Origin: Evernia prunastri
Taxonomy: Eukaryota > Ascomycota > Lecanoromycetes > Lecanorales > Parmeliaceae
NCBI GenBank assembly: GCA_003184365.1
Contig: NKYR01000031.1
Span: forward strand, 124,001 to 188,000
DNA: 64,000 nucleotides
Reading direction: 5' to 3'
In this document: positions 53,920 to 64,000 of the stretch, piece after piece
Layout of the letters: every line of letters begins with the position of its first letter
Position numbering within the stretch: position 1 is the first letter of the stretch
Made by a program: the position numbers and the translations under genes
Notes under the pieces: generated by a model
Databases searched by the model: none
The model's input: only the letters and a program-made list of their open reading frames with translations
What the model was told of the DNA's origin: nothing

Positions 53920-56248
53920 CATGATCCTTCCTCTCGACGAGAGTGATCGTCGACCTCAATTGAATTTTTGCTGACTGTCAACTCCATTGGCCATATTGTG
54001 TATAGGAAGAGGCCCAGTTTTGAGGCTGCTCCATACACTACAGACGGATGGCAGTCTTTTGGCAAACCAGCGTCACATCATAGCATCGAGAAGAAAGACT
54101 CCTCTACAGAAATAGTACCCCGCGAACTGCAGTGCCATTATTTCGGCGCATTCTTACCCCTTTCCTACGTCCTTGCCGGAATCATTGGATGGGCGTTGGC
54201 CTGCGTGCTGAGTTACAAGTCTATCCAGTTCGCCGCGTATGATGATCCAACTGCTCGGTACCACAGCACCCAATTCATTGGCAATGATCGGTGGTGACGA
54301 TTCTTAAAGACTGCAAATTCAATCATAGCAGCACTCAGTGTCCCTATCACATCGTTGATATGTGCTAAAGTGTCGTGGTCTATTGTCAAGTACCCTCGGT
54401 GACACCGAAGAAATCAACATTACTGCGCCAAACGCTTAGCCTTGCAGATAAGGGCTGGACGGAGCCTGCAATCCTGATCAACATCTTCCGAGCAGGGAAC
54501 CCATAGAGAACAGGTTCAGCTCTACTTTATCTTGCGTCTCTTCTATGTGCCTTGGGTAAGTTCGACGTTGTTTCGAACCCAGCAGTTTCAGCCAAATGGG
54601 CTGATCATCAGCAAACCCTATGATCCCAGCTCTGCAGGGTTACTACCTTGACACGGTCCAAGTGAACGTGGGCGTCAGAGATGGCGTTTTCAATGATTTA
54701 CCGAATAGGGTCGAATTGACGCCAAGCGGCCTGGCTAGGGCTGCCACTTCTAAGGACGTGATTCCAGCCACTATTGAGGACGCTACCGCGTCGTCCGGAG
54801 ACTTTTCCTACTTGTGGACCCCTCACACCAACTTTTCCTCCCGGCCTCCGATCTGGGACATTCTAGCTGTGGAAAGGAGCATGCCCTGGTTCGCTTCTGC
54901 TGTACCTACTACGACAGGTACTGGCGTTCTTCGTGTATATTCGTTGGGAATGGGCAGTTCGTTCAGTTGTGCGCCTATTTCTGCAAACTATTTCCGTCTA
55001 CGTGTCCAGGATTTAATCCTTTTTCGTCAAACTACTCGAATACTGGGCAGGTTCAGTCCACCATACCTGGAAATCACAGTCAATTGGGGGTGAATCCCTT
55101 CGATTTCCAGGGTTTGTGCTCCTGGTGACATGTTCTCGTCGCCCTGGCTGCCAATCCTTGACAAGCAGCAGATCAGTGAGGATTTATATCTGGACTACCA
55201 GAATTACAGCGTGGAGGCAAATGCCACAGGCTATACCTACCATTGCATCGTTGAATCAGCCATAGGCTATTCTGAGCTACCGAATCAATGGAATGGCCTT
55301 ATTATTGGTGATATACTAGGTATCGCTCCTAATCTGAGTGACATCTCTGCTGAAGGAGGAATAGGAGGAAACGGGTATGTACATAAGTATTTCTTTCCAT
55401 AGTCGAGATATCTGACAACAGGAATGAAGGACTTCACCTGCAATCAAAAGACGCGCAGTGCAGAGAGATGGCGCCAACATGCCTCTTAATCATGTGGTCC
55501 CTGGGCCTCTACTAACAACCATCTTGGCTATGTTTGGTAATGGAACGTTTTACAATGATCTCACCTCCATCAGTGGCAAGGGGTCCCAATTCGCGGCCAT
55601 TTGCGAACAACTCCGAGTCACTTTCGGTGATAACATCGACGACATCCTACTCACCAGTCCATACACAATGGAGCAATGTTCGAATGAACAAGACGCCAGT
55701 GCCTTCAATCTATACCTCTCTGACTGGCTGAATAACTGGGACGAGACTGTCTATCTGAACCTCGCTCTGACTGCAGGTACCTATTATAGCGCTCGCGAGG
55801 CCCTGAACCCCGAATTCTTCCCGGAGGCGACTGTCAACACGGTGCCATGAACCATTCTCGGTTCTTGTATTCAAGCCCCGGCATGGCCATCCAGAAATGT
55901 TCCAGTGCCAAGGCCCCATCAACTGCTATCAGCCTCCTGATATTGCTGCAGGTAATTGGGCTTCTGCTTTTCGCCGCTTACTCCGTCAGCCAGCCAACGT
56001 GGACAGCTACTCTGGACGGCTTTGCGACGTTGAGAATTGGTGCTGCGCTTGCAGATGGGTTACCGTTGATCTCTTCTATGCAAGCTAAAGATGTTGCCCT
56101 CTTGGGAGGAAAACGAGGATGTATCGGTGATAATGGGGACGATGCAGGCCGCCCACGCACACTGACTGTTGGTGGACTTGGATGGCCGAGAAAGCGTACC
56201 CTATACCGATGTGTTAACAGCGAGAATGACTTGAGCCACCGAGGCTAG
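53920..56248 (+). pseudogene. large membrane-protein gene with multiple stops and frameshifts
   Basis: Fragments of one large protein lie in order in different frames: HYFGAFLPLSYVLAGIIGWA, YHSTQFIGNDRW, an LLRQTLSLADKGWTEPAILI block, SGLARAATSKDVIPATIEDA, VCAPGDMFSSPWLPILDKQQ, 'LLTTILAMFGNGTFYNDL', and the C-terminal 'LLILLQVIGLLLFAAYSVSQPTWTATLDGFATLRIG' region. This order matches a family of large ascomycete membrane proteins of unknown function with an extracellular loop between terminal membrane helices. It is broken by a TGA (54295-54297), a TAG at 54504-54506 where relatives have Trp, and at least three frame changes not explainable by GT-AG introns; one plausible intron (from about 55377) remains. 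It is a pseudogene. Confidence 0.75.
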
Positions 56249-56712
56249 CAGGACCATTGAAGCAGCAACGAGGGATACAGATGAGATTGAACGCAGCAGC
56301 CAAATCATGCGTAATGCCCCGTCCTGAATAAGAATGCAGTCGCCGATGCTCATCTGACGTGCTTCCCTACCTACATGATTCTACTAGCCGGTCAACTTGA
56401 ACAGGTAGGATCCACCAGCAAACACAATAGAAGGTCAAGCCATACGCTCGAAGGAGTCTGTACTCTACTCATACTCGAAGGTCGTATGCATAGCCAGTCC
56501 GAGTACTACATAGTCTGATTGATTAACCATCGTAGCTCAATGCAGTACAATTCAGCATTTGAGTAGGTAGATTAGTGAATTTAGATTGTATCACGAGTAT
56601 CGTGGGCCCTCAAAATGCATAAATGTAAAAACCGGTCAAAATCAACCACCAAAATCATACCCTCCCTCAATTCAACCTCCATCAATACACCCTTCCAAAC
56701 CCACACCCAACC
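56249..56712. other. intergenic, promoter side of ALB1
   Basis: About 460 bp. The stretch from about 56640 is a pyrimidine-rich leader ending at the ATG of ALB1. Confidence 0.45.
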
Positions 56713-57609
56713 ATGGCGAAAACCGCCAGGCTCAAGAACTCGAATAAAGGTATCTCCTCACTTCCAAACCTCTCCTCGATCCTCTCCTCCCAACCCTTTC
56801 CCCCCCCCAACCTCTCTCCCCATCAACAAAACCACTAAACCCCCCCCCAACCAACAGCGCCCTCAACCCACTCCCGCGCCTCCCGCCGCGCCGCCTCCCC
56901 CTCCCTCAACCTCGACCGCTCCCTCACCTCCCTCCCCCGCGCCCACCAGCACCCGAGCACGAAAGACACCGCCCCCTTCCTCGCGCCGAGCCACGGCGCC
57001 CGCGTCGCGAAATCGAGAGCGCCGCCCTCCAAGGACGGAGGGGAAAAGGGGAAGAAGGGAGGAAAAGGGAAGGTGCTGAAGCGGAAGCAGAGGGTGCGGG
57101 TTGAGAGGGGGAGGGGCAGGGCGGAGGCGGTGGGGGAGAGGGTGGAGCGGAAGAGGGGGCTGGGGAGGAGGGGGGAGGGGAGGAATGTGAGTTTTTTTGG
57201 GAGGGAGTTTTCTCCGTATGCTTGTTGTTGGGTTTTTCTGTTTGGCCGGGGATGGGGGGGGGTATGGGGAAAGAGAGTATGGTGAGGGAGGGAGAAGGGA
57301 AGGTTTTTTGTGGGTAGAGAGCGGCTGGCTGATCGTTACGTGTGCGTACAGGCTGATTGGGACGAGTTGAATGAGAAGATCGGTCGGGGGAGGAAGGAGG
57401 GGAGGAGAAGAGGGAACGGCGGGAAGGGGAAGGGAGACGTGGGGGGCGGGGCCGGGGAGTGGGAGGATGAGGGTGATGATGAGGATATGGATGAGGATGG
57501 GAATGGGAGAGAAGATGATGCGGTGGACGAGGAGACTACAGTGACGGGTGAGGGTATGGATGGGGTTGATGCCATCAAGGCTGCCGAGGTGGATGAGGAG
57601 ATAGTCTGA
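56713..57609 (+). CDS. ALB1: ribosome biogenesis protein Alb1-like
   Basis: Three exons, 56713-56749, 56858-57186 and 57352-57609 (introns 109 and 165 nt); about 207 aa. The N-terminus MAKTARLKNSNK followed by STHSRASRRAASPSLNLDRS matches the Alb1 signature ('KHSRAARRATSPxxxxDKSL'). A basic middle region (KVLKRKQRVRVERGRGRAEA) follows, then 'ADWDELNEKIG' and a long acidic tail with Asp/Glu runs. In yeast Alb1 works with Arx1 on pre-60S particles during nuclear export. The second exon is extremely G/C-skewed. It is convergent with LAS1, another 60S assembly gene, with 330 bp between the stops. Confidence 0.8.
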
Positions 57610-57939
57610 GCTTTGTTGAGAGGGAGATTGTATGTTCTTGCTGGTCCGGGGCTATGCGGGCTTACATATGCTACGGGCGAAGAGTTATGATACCCCCCGA
57701 AAGAAGATATGGAATAGATTTTGCTTATGGTGGAGTCGATGGTTTGCTGGATTTTTGGCACGGTGTGACTATTCGTCACGGGCTTGGTACTGTCTCTGTC
57801 TCCCCCAAGATGAGACCGTATATGTTACCGACTTGCATGGCCAATGAGGGTGCACCGTGCTGCTTGTCATAGACAGCCGGACGAATTTTCCGACTAGTTA
57901 GTCAGGCACTTCGGCAAGCTTGCATTGATTGTGATTTGA
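57610..57939. other. intergenic between convergent ALB1 and LAS1
   Basis: 330 bp of overlapping 3' flanks. No feature seen. Confidence 0.5.
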
Positions 57940-58752
57940 TCAGATTGTGCCAATGGGCTTCGGAGTCCACCTGCCCTGCCATCGTTGCCACCCTCCCGGC
58001 TGCTCTTCCGCATCTCCTTCTTCCTTCTCCATCTCGTACCCTGCCCCGTCCAAAGAAGCCGCCGTCAGTCCATCGCTCGCCGGTAGCGCCGCCGCTTCCT
58101 CCTCCTCCTCCGTCAGACCCCTCCAATAATCCACCCACAGCCAGCCCAACGCTCTCTCCGCCGCGCTCCTCAGGTTCGTCAGATTGGGCATGTCCGCGTG
58201 CGCGGCCTCGTGCCGTATGTCGACGAAGAGGGCGGGCAGGCCGATTTTCTGCGCTTGGGCGTACATGGAGACTTTGTATTTGGATTCTTGTTGCGAGTCG
58301 AGGAGGCCGGTCACGAAGCTGCTTCGGTTAGGTTTTGGTTGGATGGGAGCAGATCAAGAGTAGAGAGAGAAAGACAGAGAGAGACAGAGAGAGGCAAAGG
58401 GAGGGCGAGGCGTACCGAGAAATCGCTGTAATGTAAGAAGCCTTGATTGCGAACACTGGCGTTTGCTCACTAGGCTGTTCGTCGATCAAGACTGCTTCCG
58501 TGAGGAGCCAGGTTGATTCGACGGCGTGGGGGAGGTTGCCTCGCAGCTTCCATGCCGACACCTGAAATGAAATCGTCAATTGGCTATCGGTGGTGCATTA
58601 AAAGAGGTGCCTACCTGATCGCAGGCTCTTCTCTTCGATTTAGGATCCGTCTGCTCACTGCTGGTTGATGGAGGATAGAACCACTCTCGAACACTCAGTA
58701 GCTCGCTGTGGCTCCGCCATGGCGTCCAGACGATCTGAAAGCGCTCTGGCAT
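57940..58752 (-). CDS. LAS1: rRNA-processing endonuclease Las1
   Basis: Three exons, 58752-58615, 58561-58416 and 58318-57940 (introns 53 and 97 nt); 220 aa. The conserved Las1 region is complete: MPERFQIVWTPWRSHSELL, 'RRACDQVSAWKLRGNLPHAVESTWLL', 'FVTGLLDSQQESKYKVSMYAQAQKIGLPALFVDIRHEAAHADMP' and a C-terminal GWQRWQGRWTPKPIG motif. The RxxxxH-like 'RHEAAH' element is the HEPN nuclease active site. Las1 cleaves ITS2 at site C2 in pre-rRNA with Grc3. It is short compared with yeast Las1 (over 500 aa), lacking the long middle domain, as in many filamentous fungi. Each junction keeps phase and falls within conserved sequence. Confidence 0.88.
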
Positions 58753-59955
58753 TCGCGTTTATTTACAAACAATAGGTTCCAGGAAGGGGTTACGCGCTGC
58801 TGCAAATGCAAACAGTGGCGAATTGAATGCGGGTTCTCTACGTGGCCTGGTGTACCTTCAGCGAGAGCTCCTCCGTCATCATCATTCTCTTCTTCTTCAA
58901 CACTCTGAAAACTGAGACGCATAAACACGGCACGATAGATGTATAACAGTATACAAGTCAGAAATGGAAAACGCTGACAATAGCAAAGAACAACAAGAGC
59001 AACCGTAGAGCTGGCGTCGCAACCTAGTCTTCCGGAGGACGATCCCAGATTTGCTACATAATCGGGGCCAAGTTTGAAAGGAGAAAATACCCCTTCCGAA
59101 CGAGAAACAGCACAGGGCCCGCGGAGACAACACATATCCTCCCAAAAGGACCCGATGACCTCGTTCCTCCCGAAGTACGCACCAAAACCGTCATGAGAAC
59201 GCACCTCTCCACATTGGCAAAGGGGACGCACACGCACCCCGATGGGTAGATCTCCAAGCCCGGTAGACTTGACTGAACTAGTTGACAGCCCGATGCGTTC
59301 AGGCGGCACGATTGATCGATTTGACTGATTTGATCCTTTCCGTTTGCGCTCTCCTCGCACAAGTTTGCCTTGCCCTTCCCTTTTCTCTAAATCAATAAAT
59401 GACGATATCCCCATCCGAGACAATGATACGTGGATACCAAGGAGATGCCCACGCTCGCAAAATAATGTACTAAGGCCGGGACATGCTCGACAACCGATGA
59501 TCTATTCCCAATCCGTTATAGCGCACGATTCGAAAGAGGCTCCTCGGCTTCTCGTATTACTCTATTGGGTCCGATCGGGGCGGACCCGGTAACAAACGCG
59601 GCGTAAGTCCCACATGCAACAGTCTACATACGGTATAGCAGAACCAGTTCCAACTTCTCATTCATTCAAGACAAATAGCTCAGGATTTCAAGCATATGAT
59701 AGCGTGAATCCATTGATATTGGATCGTATTTATTCATGTTGCATCATCTGTCCCGATTGGACGGATCATGGGGGGGTATCTTCGCATTTATGTACACAAA
59801 GCCGAGCTCGTAATGCCACATCGGGCTCATGTATGCCACCATCATGCCCTCGGTACCGTTCGTCTCATTCCCGGAACTCTGCCTCATACCCATGGCTGAT
59901 ACCTGATCGCCAAGTCTAGGCCCAGCCCGTTCCTCATCATACCTGTCACCAATAA
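58753..59955. other. intergenic, no gene supported
   Basis: About 1.2 kb. A 242-codon minus-strand frame (58695-59423) overlaps the LAS1 first exon in another frame and has mixed composition; it is treated as a shadow. This stretch should hold the LAS1 promoter and the 3' flank of the next gene. Confidence 0.4.
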
Positions 59956-61209
59956 TCAACACCATAGAAAATTGCCGGTCACCGGATCCTGGGGCTTTGA
60001 CTGCGCTTGACCGAAGGCGAGGTAGTTGGCGTACTGATCTTCGCCGGTGTACGGATCGTCGTCGTTGGAGAAAAAGAATGATTGATTCGAAAGATCTCCA
60101 TAGTGAGGATAGAATGCTGTCGGCGCGTGTTGTGTTGCAGAAGCCATGATGGGAGGATCTTCTTCGATCTCTTCGGCTTCGTCCGTCGAGTAGCTGCTCT
60201 CCTCATCGTCGTCGTCATCGTTTTCGCCCTCATCTTTGGGTGGCTGCCATGTCTCTTCCAGCTTGAGACCTTTGCCCATAGAATCTCGATTTGGGTCCCC
60301 GTCGATGACGCTTACGGAATCAGGTATCTTGTCGTCATAGAGTCCGATACCAGATAGTACTTTGTTCGCTCTCTTCGAGGGCTGTGGCGCGGATCTGACA
60401 TTGAGCTTCTGTTCAGGATTCGAGGACCACTGAGACAGATTTGCCGAGGTTTGCGAATCTTGGAAGTCATTGGCAATGCTTGGATAAGCTTCCGGCCATT
60501 GTGGTAGATGGTAATTTGCAAGAGCATATGTATCCTGTGTTGACTGCTGTGGCAGGTAAGGATTTTGACATTGTTGATATGTGTTGTACGAATAAGGATT
60601 GTATACTGGCTCCGAGTTGTACGAGGGCTCCGGTCCGTAAACGGAGCCGACCGCTGGCTCGTAATCTCCATTCTCTGTCGGTGACTGTTCGTACGTCGTT
60701 GGCCTGCCGACGGGAACACCGTAGCCCATAGCGAAAGCATTCTCGATTGACTGCTGAACGGAAGAAACTGGTTGCCCAGAGACTGCAAGATTTTGAAGCC
60801 CTGATATGGTGTTCCCAAGAGCTGGCTCGCTGGTGCGAACCTGTGTGGCCGGTGTACTGATCATCTCTGACCCAGGATGCCAACTCATGGGCCTCTCCAT
60901 TGGCATTGCCTGCCGAGAGCTGTAGTAGTTGCTCCAACTTTGCTCCTGTGTCTGATATGGGCTACTTTGCGAAAGCCGTGGATAGGTCCTCGCTGTATTT
61001 GCTGTTGTCCTTCGACGCTGCACGTTGTGTGGACTGTTCCCCGCACTGTTTTGCTTCGTAATTCTTGCTGCTGCCTTTTTGCTGCTGCCTGACGTGCTGC
61101 TCGAGTGCGTCGAAAGGTGGCGGAGGACTTGCGATCTTGAGAGGTGATTGTAGACGTCTTGGAGCGAGACGTCGTAATCTGTAGAAGGCATGGGAGGGAT
61201 GGAGGCCAT
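59956..61209 (-). CDS. Q/S/Y-rich low-complexity protein with conserved acidic C-terminal half
   Basis: Intronless gene of 417 aa from ATG 61209. The N-terminus (DYDVSLQDVYNHLSRSQVLR) looks structured; residues about 65-255 are Gln/Ser/Tyr/Asn-rich and probably disordered. Then come short conserved-looking motifs: KVLSGIGLYDDK, 'MGKGLKLEETWQPPKDE', an acidic DDDDDEESSYSTDEAEEIEE run, and SNQSFFFSNDDDPYTGEDQY near the end. I do not recognise a named family, but the C-terminal motifs read as real conserved sequence. A transcription-related or RNA-granule role would fit the composition but is only an inference. Confidence 0.75.
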   Translation of the reverse strand: MASIPPMPSTDYDVSLQDVYNHLSRSQVLRHLSTHSSSTSGSSKKAAARITKQNSAGNSPHNVQRRRTTANTARTYPRLSQSSPYQTQEQSWSNYYSSRQAMPMERPMSWHPGSEMISTPATQVRTSEPALGNTISGLQNLAVSGQPVSSVQQSIENAFAMGYGVPVGRPTTYEQSPTENGDYEPAVGSVYGPEPSYNSEPVYNPYSYNTYQQCQNPYLPQQSTQDTYALANYHLPQWPEAYPSIANDFQDSQTSANLSQWSSNPEQKLNVRSAPQPSKRANKVLSGIGLYDDKIPDSVSVIDGDPNRDSMGKGLKLEETWQPPKDEGENDDDDDEESSYSTDEAEEIEEDPPIMASATQHAPTAFYPHYGDLSNQSFFFSNDDDPYTGEDQYANYLAFGQAQSKPQDPVTGNFLWC

Positions 61210-62571
61210 GCTGCCGGAGAGTGTTGCAGCCGGTGGAGGGGGGAAGCTGAGGGGTTGGATGGTTCAGAACGGAGGGTTACTCCGAAGATGACTTGTATGA
61301 GGTCAGTGTTGAACCTTGAATGGTAGATGCATGGTCTCGATAGTACCTTCTGTTATCGGTGTCGTCTCTCAACGACGGCAATCATGATCATTGCCTTTTT
61401 TTTTTCTGCAAGAAAGAAACATCAAGGACGGAGAAGGCTATTAAGAAGTGGAGACAGCGAGAGAAACAGAGAGTGGGAACGAGTGGAGGAGAAGGCAACG
61501 AGACAGCCACAGCCGCCGCGTATATTATGACTGAGACTGAGACAAATACGGAGCATCAGACTGGGTCCTGGGACAAGGCGTGAGAAATGCGCCGACCCCA
61601 CGGGCCACGGCAGAGTGATCAAGGGATAAGGCATTTAAAAAAGGGATACCGTACTAAGTATGTACGGAGTAGTAGTTGGTTTATTACTTAGACAGATTGG
61701 CAATGCCATGTAGCGGGAATGCAGGCATGCATCTTCTTGTTTGAAGTGGTTTGGGGGAAGGAAAAGGGTTAGCCTGGGAGACGCCAACGAAAAGGTTGGG
61801 TTGGAGAGGATCCTTGTCCATTCCTGCCTGCTGCGTTGATGCGAAAGCACATAACCGTAGGAGCGTGTTAATTTAGACCCGCGGCTGCACGGTCATCACG
61901 ATTTCGGAATTGGGTTGATGAGGATTTGAGGGGTTTGAATTAATGAATTTCATTAGAAGGATTTTACTTAGGCGGGGGAGGGGGGGGGAAAGGAGGGAGG
62001 GGATGGATGTCAAACAAGAGTCTAGTAATTTTAGAGTCGTATAGTTGGTATAGTCCTATCATCTATAGTCTATAGACCATTAGGGAACAAAGAGGACGAC
62101 GAGTCGGAGCACTTTGCTGAGGTACTACTTCCTACGGAGCAATTATTGGCAGTTGGCAATTACCTTACCTTACTACCCGGACTCTACGGTACGAGGGTAC
62201 CTACCATTCCCTACCTTACCTCTAGACCTCTAGCTAGCTTCAAGTTCAAAGAATGATCAGTGAAGTACTTTAAGGCGGCCGTTACTCCTTAGTGGCTAAG
62301 TGTTATTAGTGGAACACGCGAGTTAAAGGCACAACAACCCCGGTGATCAGATCTGAACGGGCTACGAAAAGCGGTCAAGCTAAGGCATGCAGCTTACTTT
62401 GGGTCAGTAGAAGATACTACTACTACCTTACCTACTACGGTAGATACTTTGATACTTATCATCAAGGTAATAAGGTGGAGGTCACTTTTGGTGGGAAGAC
62501 AAGTGTAATTCGTGGGCTTCCCGGTGGCTGGCGGGCGGGCACCCTCCTCGCTTATGCTTCATGATGGATTG

Positions 62572-62608
<37 letters not shown>

Positions 62609-64000
62609 GGGAAAGGCTATGGGGCATTGGGGGAAATAGGTACGCTTACTCCGTACGAGTACGGCCTTAAAAATAAAAAAGGGTTAAAGAGAACGAAATG
62701 GCGGGAAAAGCCTGGAACGTGTGACAAAAAGACAAAAAGACAAAAAGGGCGGCCCAAACGCCCCGCAGAAAAGACCCTCCTCACCTACCCTGTCTGTAGC
62801 ATGTAGGCCACTCTAATATAATAATCTAGCTAAATCTAGTACATAGGTACTCCTCTGTAAGTTACCGCAACCACCAAGCACCAAGGCAAGGGCCAGGGCA
62901 ATGATAATCGATAATCGCAATCTGTTCGAAACAAATTCGCAACTCGTTTCGCTCCAATTGCCTCGCTTACAAAAGTACACCATCAGAGTACCGAATGTAC
63001 CCTTACTTTACGCTGTCCGTGTCAAATTGCTGACTACTCTTCCTTCCTCCTCCGCCAGACAGACGTGAAGGCGTCCGCCAATCAAACTTCGGGGATACGA
63101 AGACGTGAGTGGATTAAGAGGATGATGAAATGTTGCAAAGTTTATGCTCTCATCACTCACTCCCGTCATCATGGGCAACAATATTGTGCCGCAGCCCACA
63201 GGTCACGCTGGTGAGATTCACTTGATCAGAATTGAAATACTACACTAGGTACACTACATACTACATACTACATACTCTACAACCTCGGCCTTTTTACGAG
63301 AGGCTGCTGATAAGTAAGTAGGTAAGACGGAGTGCTAAGGAATGATCTGAATAAATCTGCCAATCACCTACCTACCCGTTCCCTAAAAGCCTAAGCAAGG
63401 CCCCTCGGAAACTATGCTCTCCCCAATCATTGGCTACCACTTCCATGTTTCGCCAGATGTACTCTGCCGTAGTGGTGTGCATACTTATATTAGACAGAAC
63501 TTTAGACTTCTCCCTTATGCATCCATGCACCAGCCTCAGGGATCAAACGGAAATTCCACAAGGTGGCGTCGGTATCCCTTATTCCATTAAAGCTCAACAA
63601 GGCGTTCCGGGCTGATAAAAAAAAAAAAAGAGAGAGTAATGGACGCAAAAATCCTTCCGCACAAACAACAATCTGCAGATTCTCTACCCCGCCGCAGAAG
63701 ATCTCAGCCTATCCCGCGCCTCAATACAACTCCTCCTCAAACGGTGTCTTGCCAGGACAAGCCAATGTTGCGACAAAGGAGCACGGACCACAGCGGTACG
63801 TCAAAAGCGAAATGCCTGCAGCTCTGCGGTGTGGCAAAATGTCCACAAGTACGGCATCGTGCAGGCCGCGCATAAAACAACTACGACTAGGTACGGTAAC
63901 TCTTATACTTGGTCTCGACTGTACTCTAACAGGCTTCTGTGAGCTTAAATCGACCATCAACGACCCCAGCTTCATAGCTCCCGCTGATCGCCCTCGCGAA
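61210..64000. other. intergenic, repeat-rich, no gene recognised
   Basis: About 2.8 kb with no supportable gene. It contains TACC/CTTACC-rich stretches (about 62150-62230), a TTGA/ATTG microsatellite (62574-62608) and 'actacatactacatactac' short repeats (about 63250). It begins with the promoter of the Q/S/Y-rich gene. Confidence 0.45.
62574..62608. repeat. GATT microsatellite
   Basis: About eight to nine tandem copies of the tetranucleotide gatt. A shorter array of the same repeat occurs at 18584-18606. Confidence 0.85.

Noticed and set aside
58695..59423. 242-codon minus-strand frame upstream of and overlapping LAS1 exon 1
   Set aside because: Overlaps a well-supported exon in another frame on the same strand; mixed composition and no domain.
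1..64000. tRNA or rRNA genes
   Set aside because: No GGTTCGAxxCC T-loop with paired arms and no rRNA-like conserved blocks were found by eye; a dedicated scan could still find one.

Overview
The window is nuclear DNA from a filamentous ascomycete (Pezizomycotina). The evidence is intron-bearing genes with short GT-AG introns (about 45-175 nt), typical ascomycete protein families (DUF3431, LDB19-type arrestin, GH71 glucanase, fungal CorA-like proteins, AusD-type methyltransferase, HeLo/HET/TPR allorecognition parts), eukaryotic housekeeping genes (SHG1/BOD1, complex I subunit, GPI12, MFAP1, TRAPPC5, ALB1, LAS1), and TACC-rich intergenic DNA with MITE-like elements. The species cannot be fixed from sequence alone. 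No tRNA, rRNA, CRISPR or intact autonomous transposon was seen. Gene models were built by joining open frames at GT/AG sites and checking phase; none is supported by transcripts.

Layout. 0-12.3 kb is accessory-looking and gene-poor: a small helical protein like a HeLo/STAND N-terminal domain (1570-2324), a fold-back repeat (2640-3085), a DUF3431 type II membrane protein, a small secreted cysteine protein (7475-7837), a three-copy degenerate tandem repeat (about 8084-8336), a broken methyltransferase gene (9343-10375) and a small membrane protein. 12.7-23.9 kb is mostly housekeeping: SHG1/BOD1-like chromatin protein, complex I accessory subunit, PIG-L/GPI12 divergent from a DUF7719-like membrane protein, an LDB19-type alpha-arrestin with two PPxY motifs, and an ACMSD-type amidohydrolase divergent from a 2-oxoglutarate oxygenase.

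25-31 kb holds a Cys/His-rich orphan protein, an unrecognised three-exon coiled-coil protein (555 aa) and a five-exon secreted GH71 alpha-1,3-glucanase. 31.9-36.0 kb is an accessory island: a CorA-like gene followed by relics of a kinase-like domain, a HET-like N-terminal region and TPR repeats, then a clean TA-flanked MITE. These are the kinds of parts used in fungal NLR/allorecognition proteins, here in decay. 36.2-48.3 kb returns to core genes: an Alr/Mnr CorA magnesium transporter, a membrane-anchored USP (UBP1/USP30-like), TRAPPC5/Trs31, MFAP1, a secreted/membrane protein interrupted by an in-frame TAA, and a 2EXR/F-box-like protein.

48.3-56.3 kb is again accessory: a 40-bp tandem repeat, an HEIGH-motif metallopeptidase-like protein, a polytopic membrane protein of unknown function and a heavily broken membrane-protein pseudogene. 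56.7-58.8 kb has two 60S ribosome-assembly genes, ALB1 and LAS1, tail to tail. A Q/S/Y-rich, acidic-tailed protein follows (59956-61209); the last 2.8 kb has no gene I can support.

How they work together: most neighbours are unrelated. Possible functional links are ALB1/LAS1 (pre-60S maturation), the divergent amidohydrolase/oxygenase pair (possible small catabolic unit), and the allorecognition-like fragments at both ends of the accessory regions. I found no clearly new intact multi-gene system; the most unusual material is the decaying NLR-like island and the scattered single-mutation pseudogenes.
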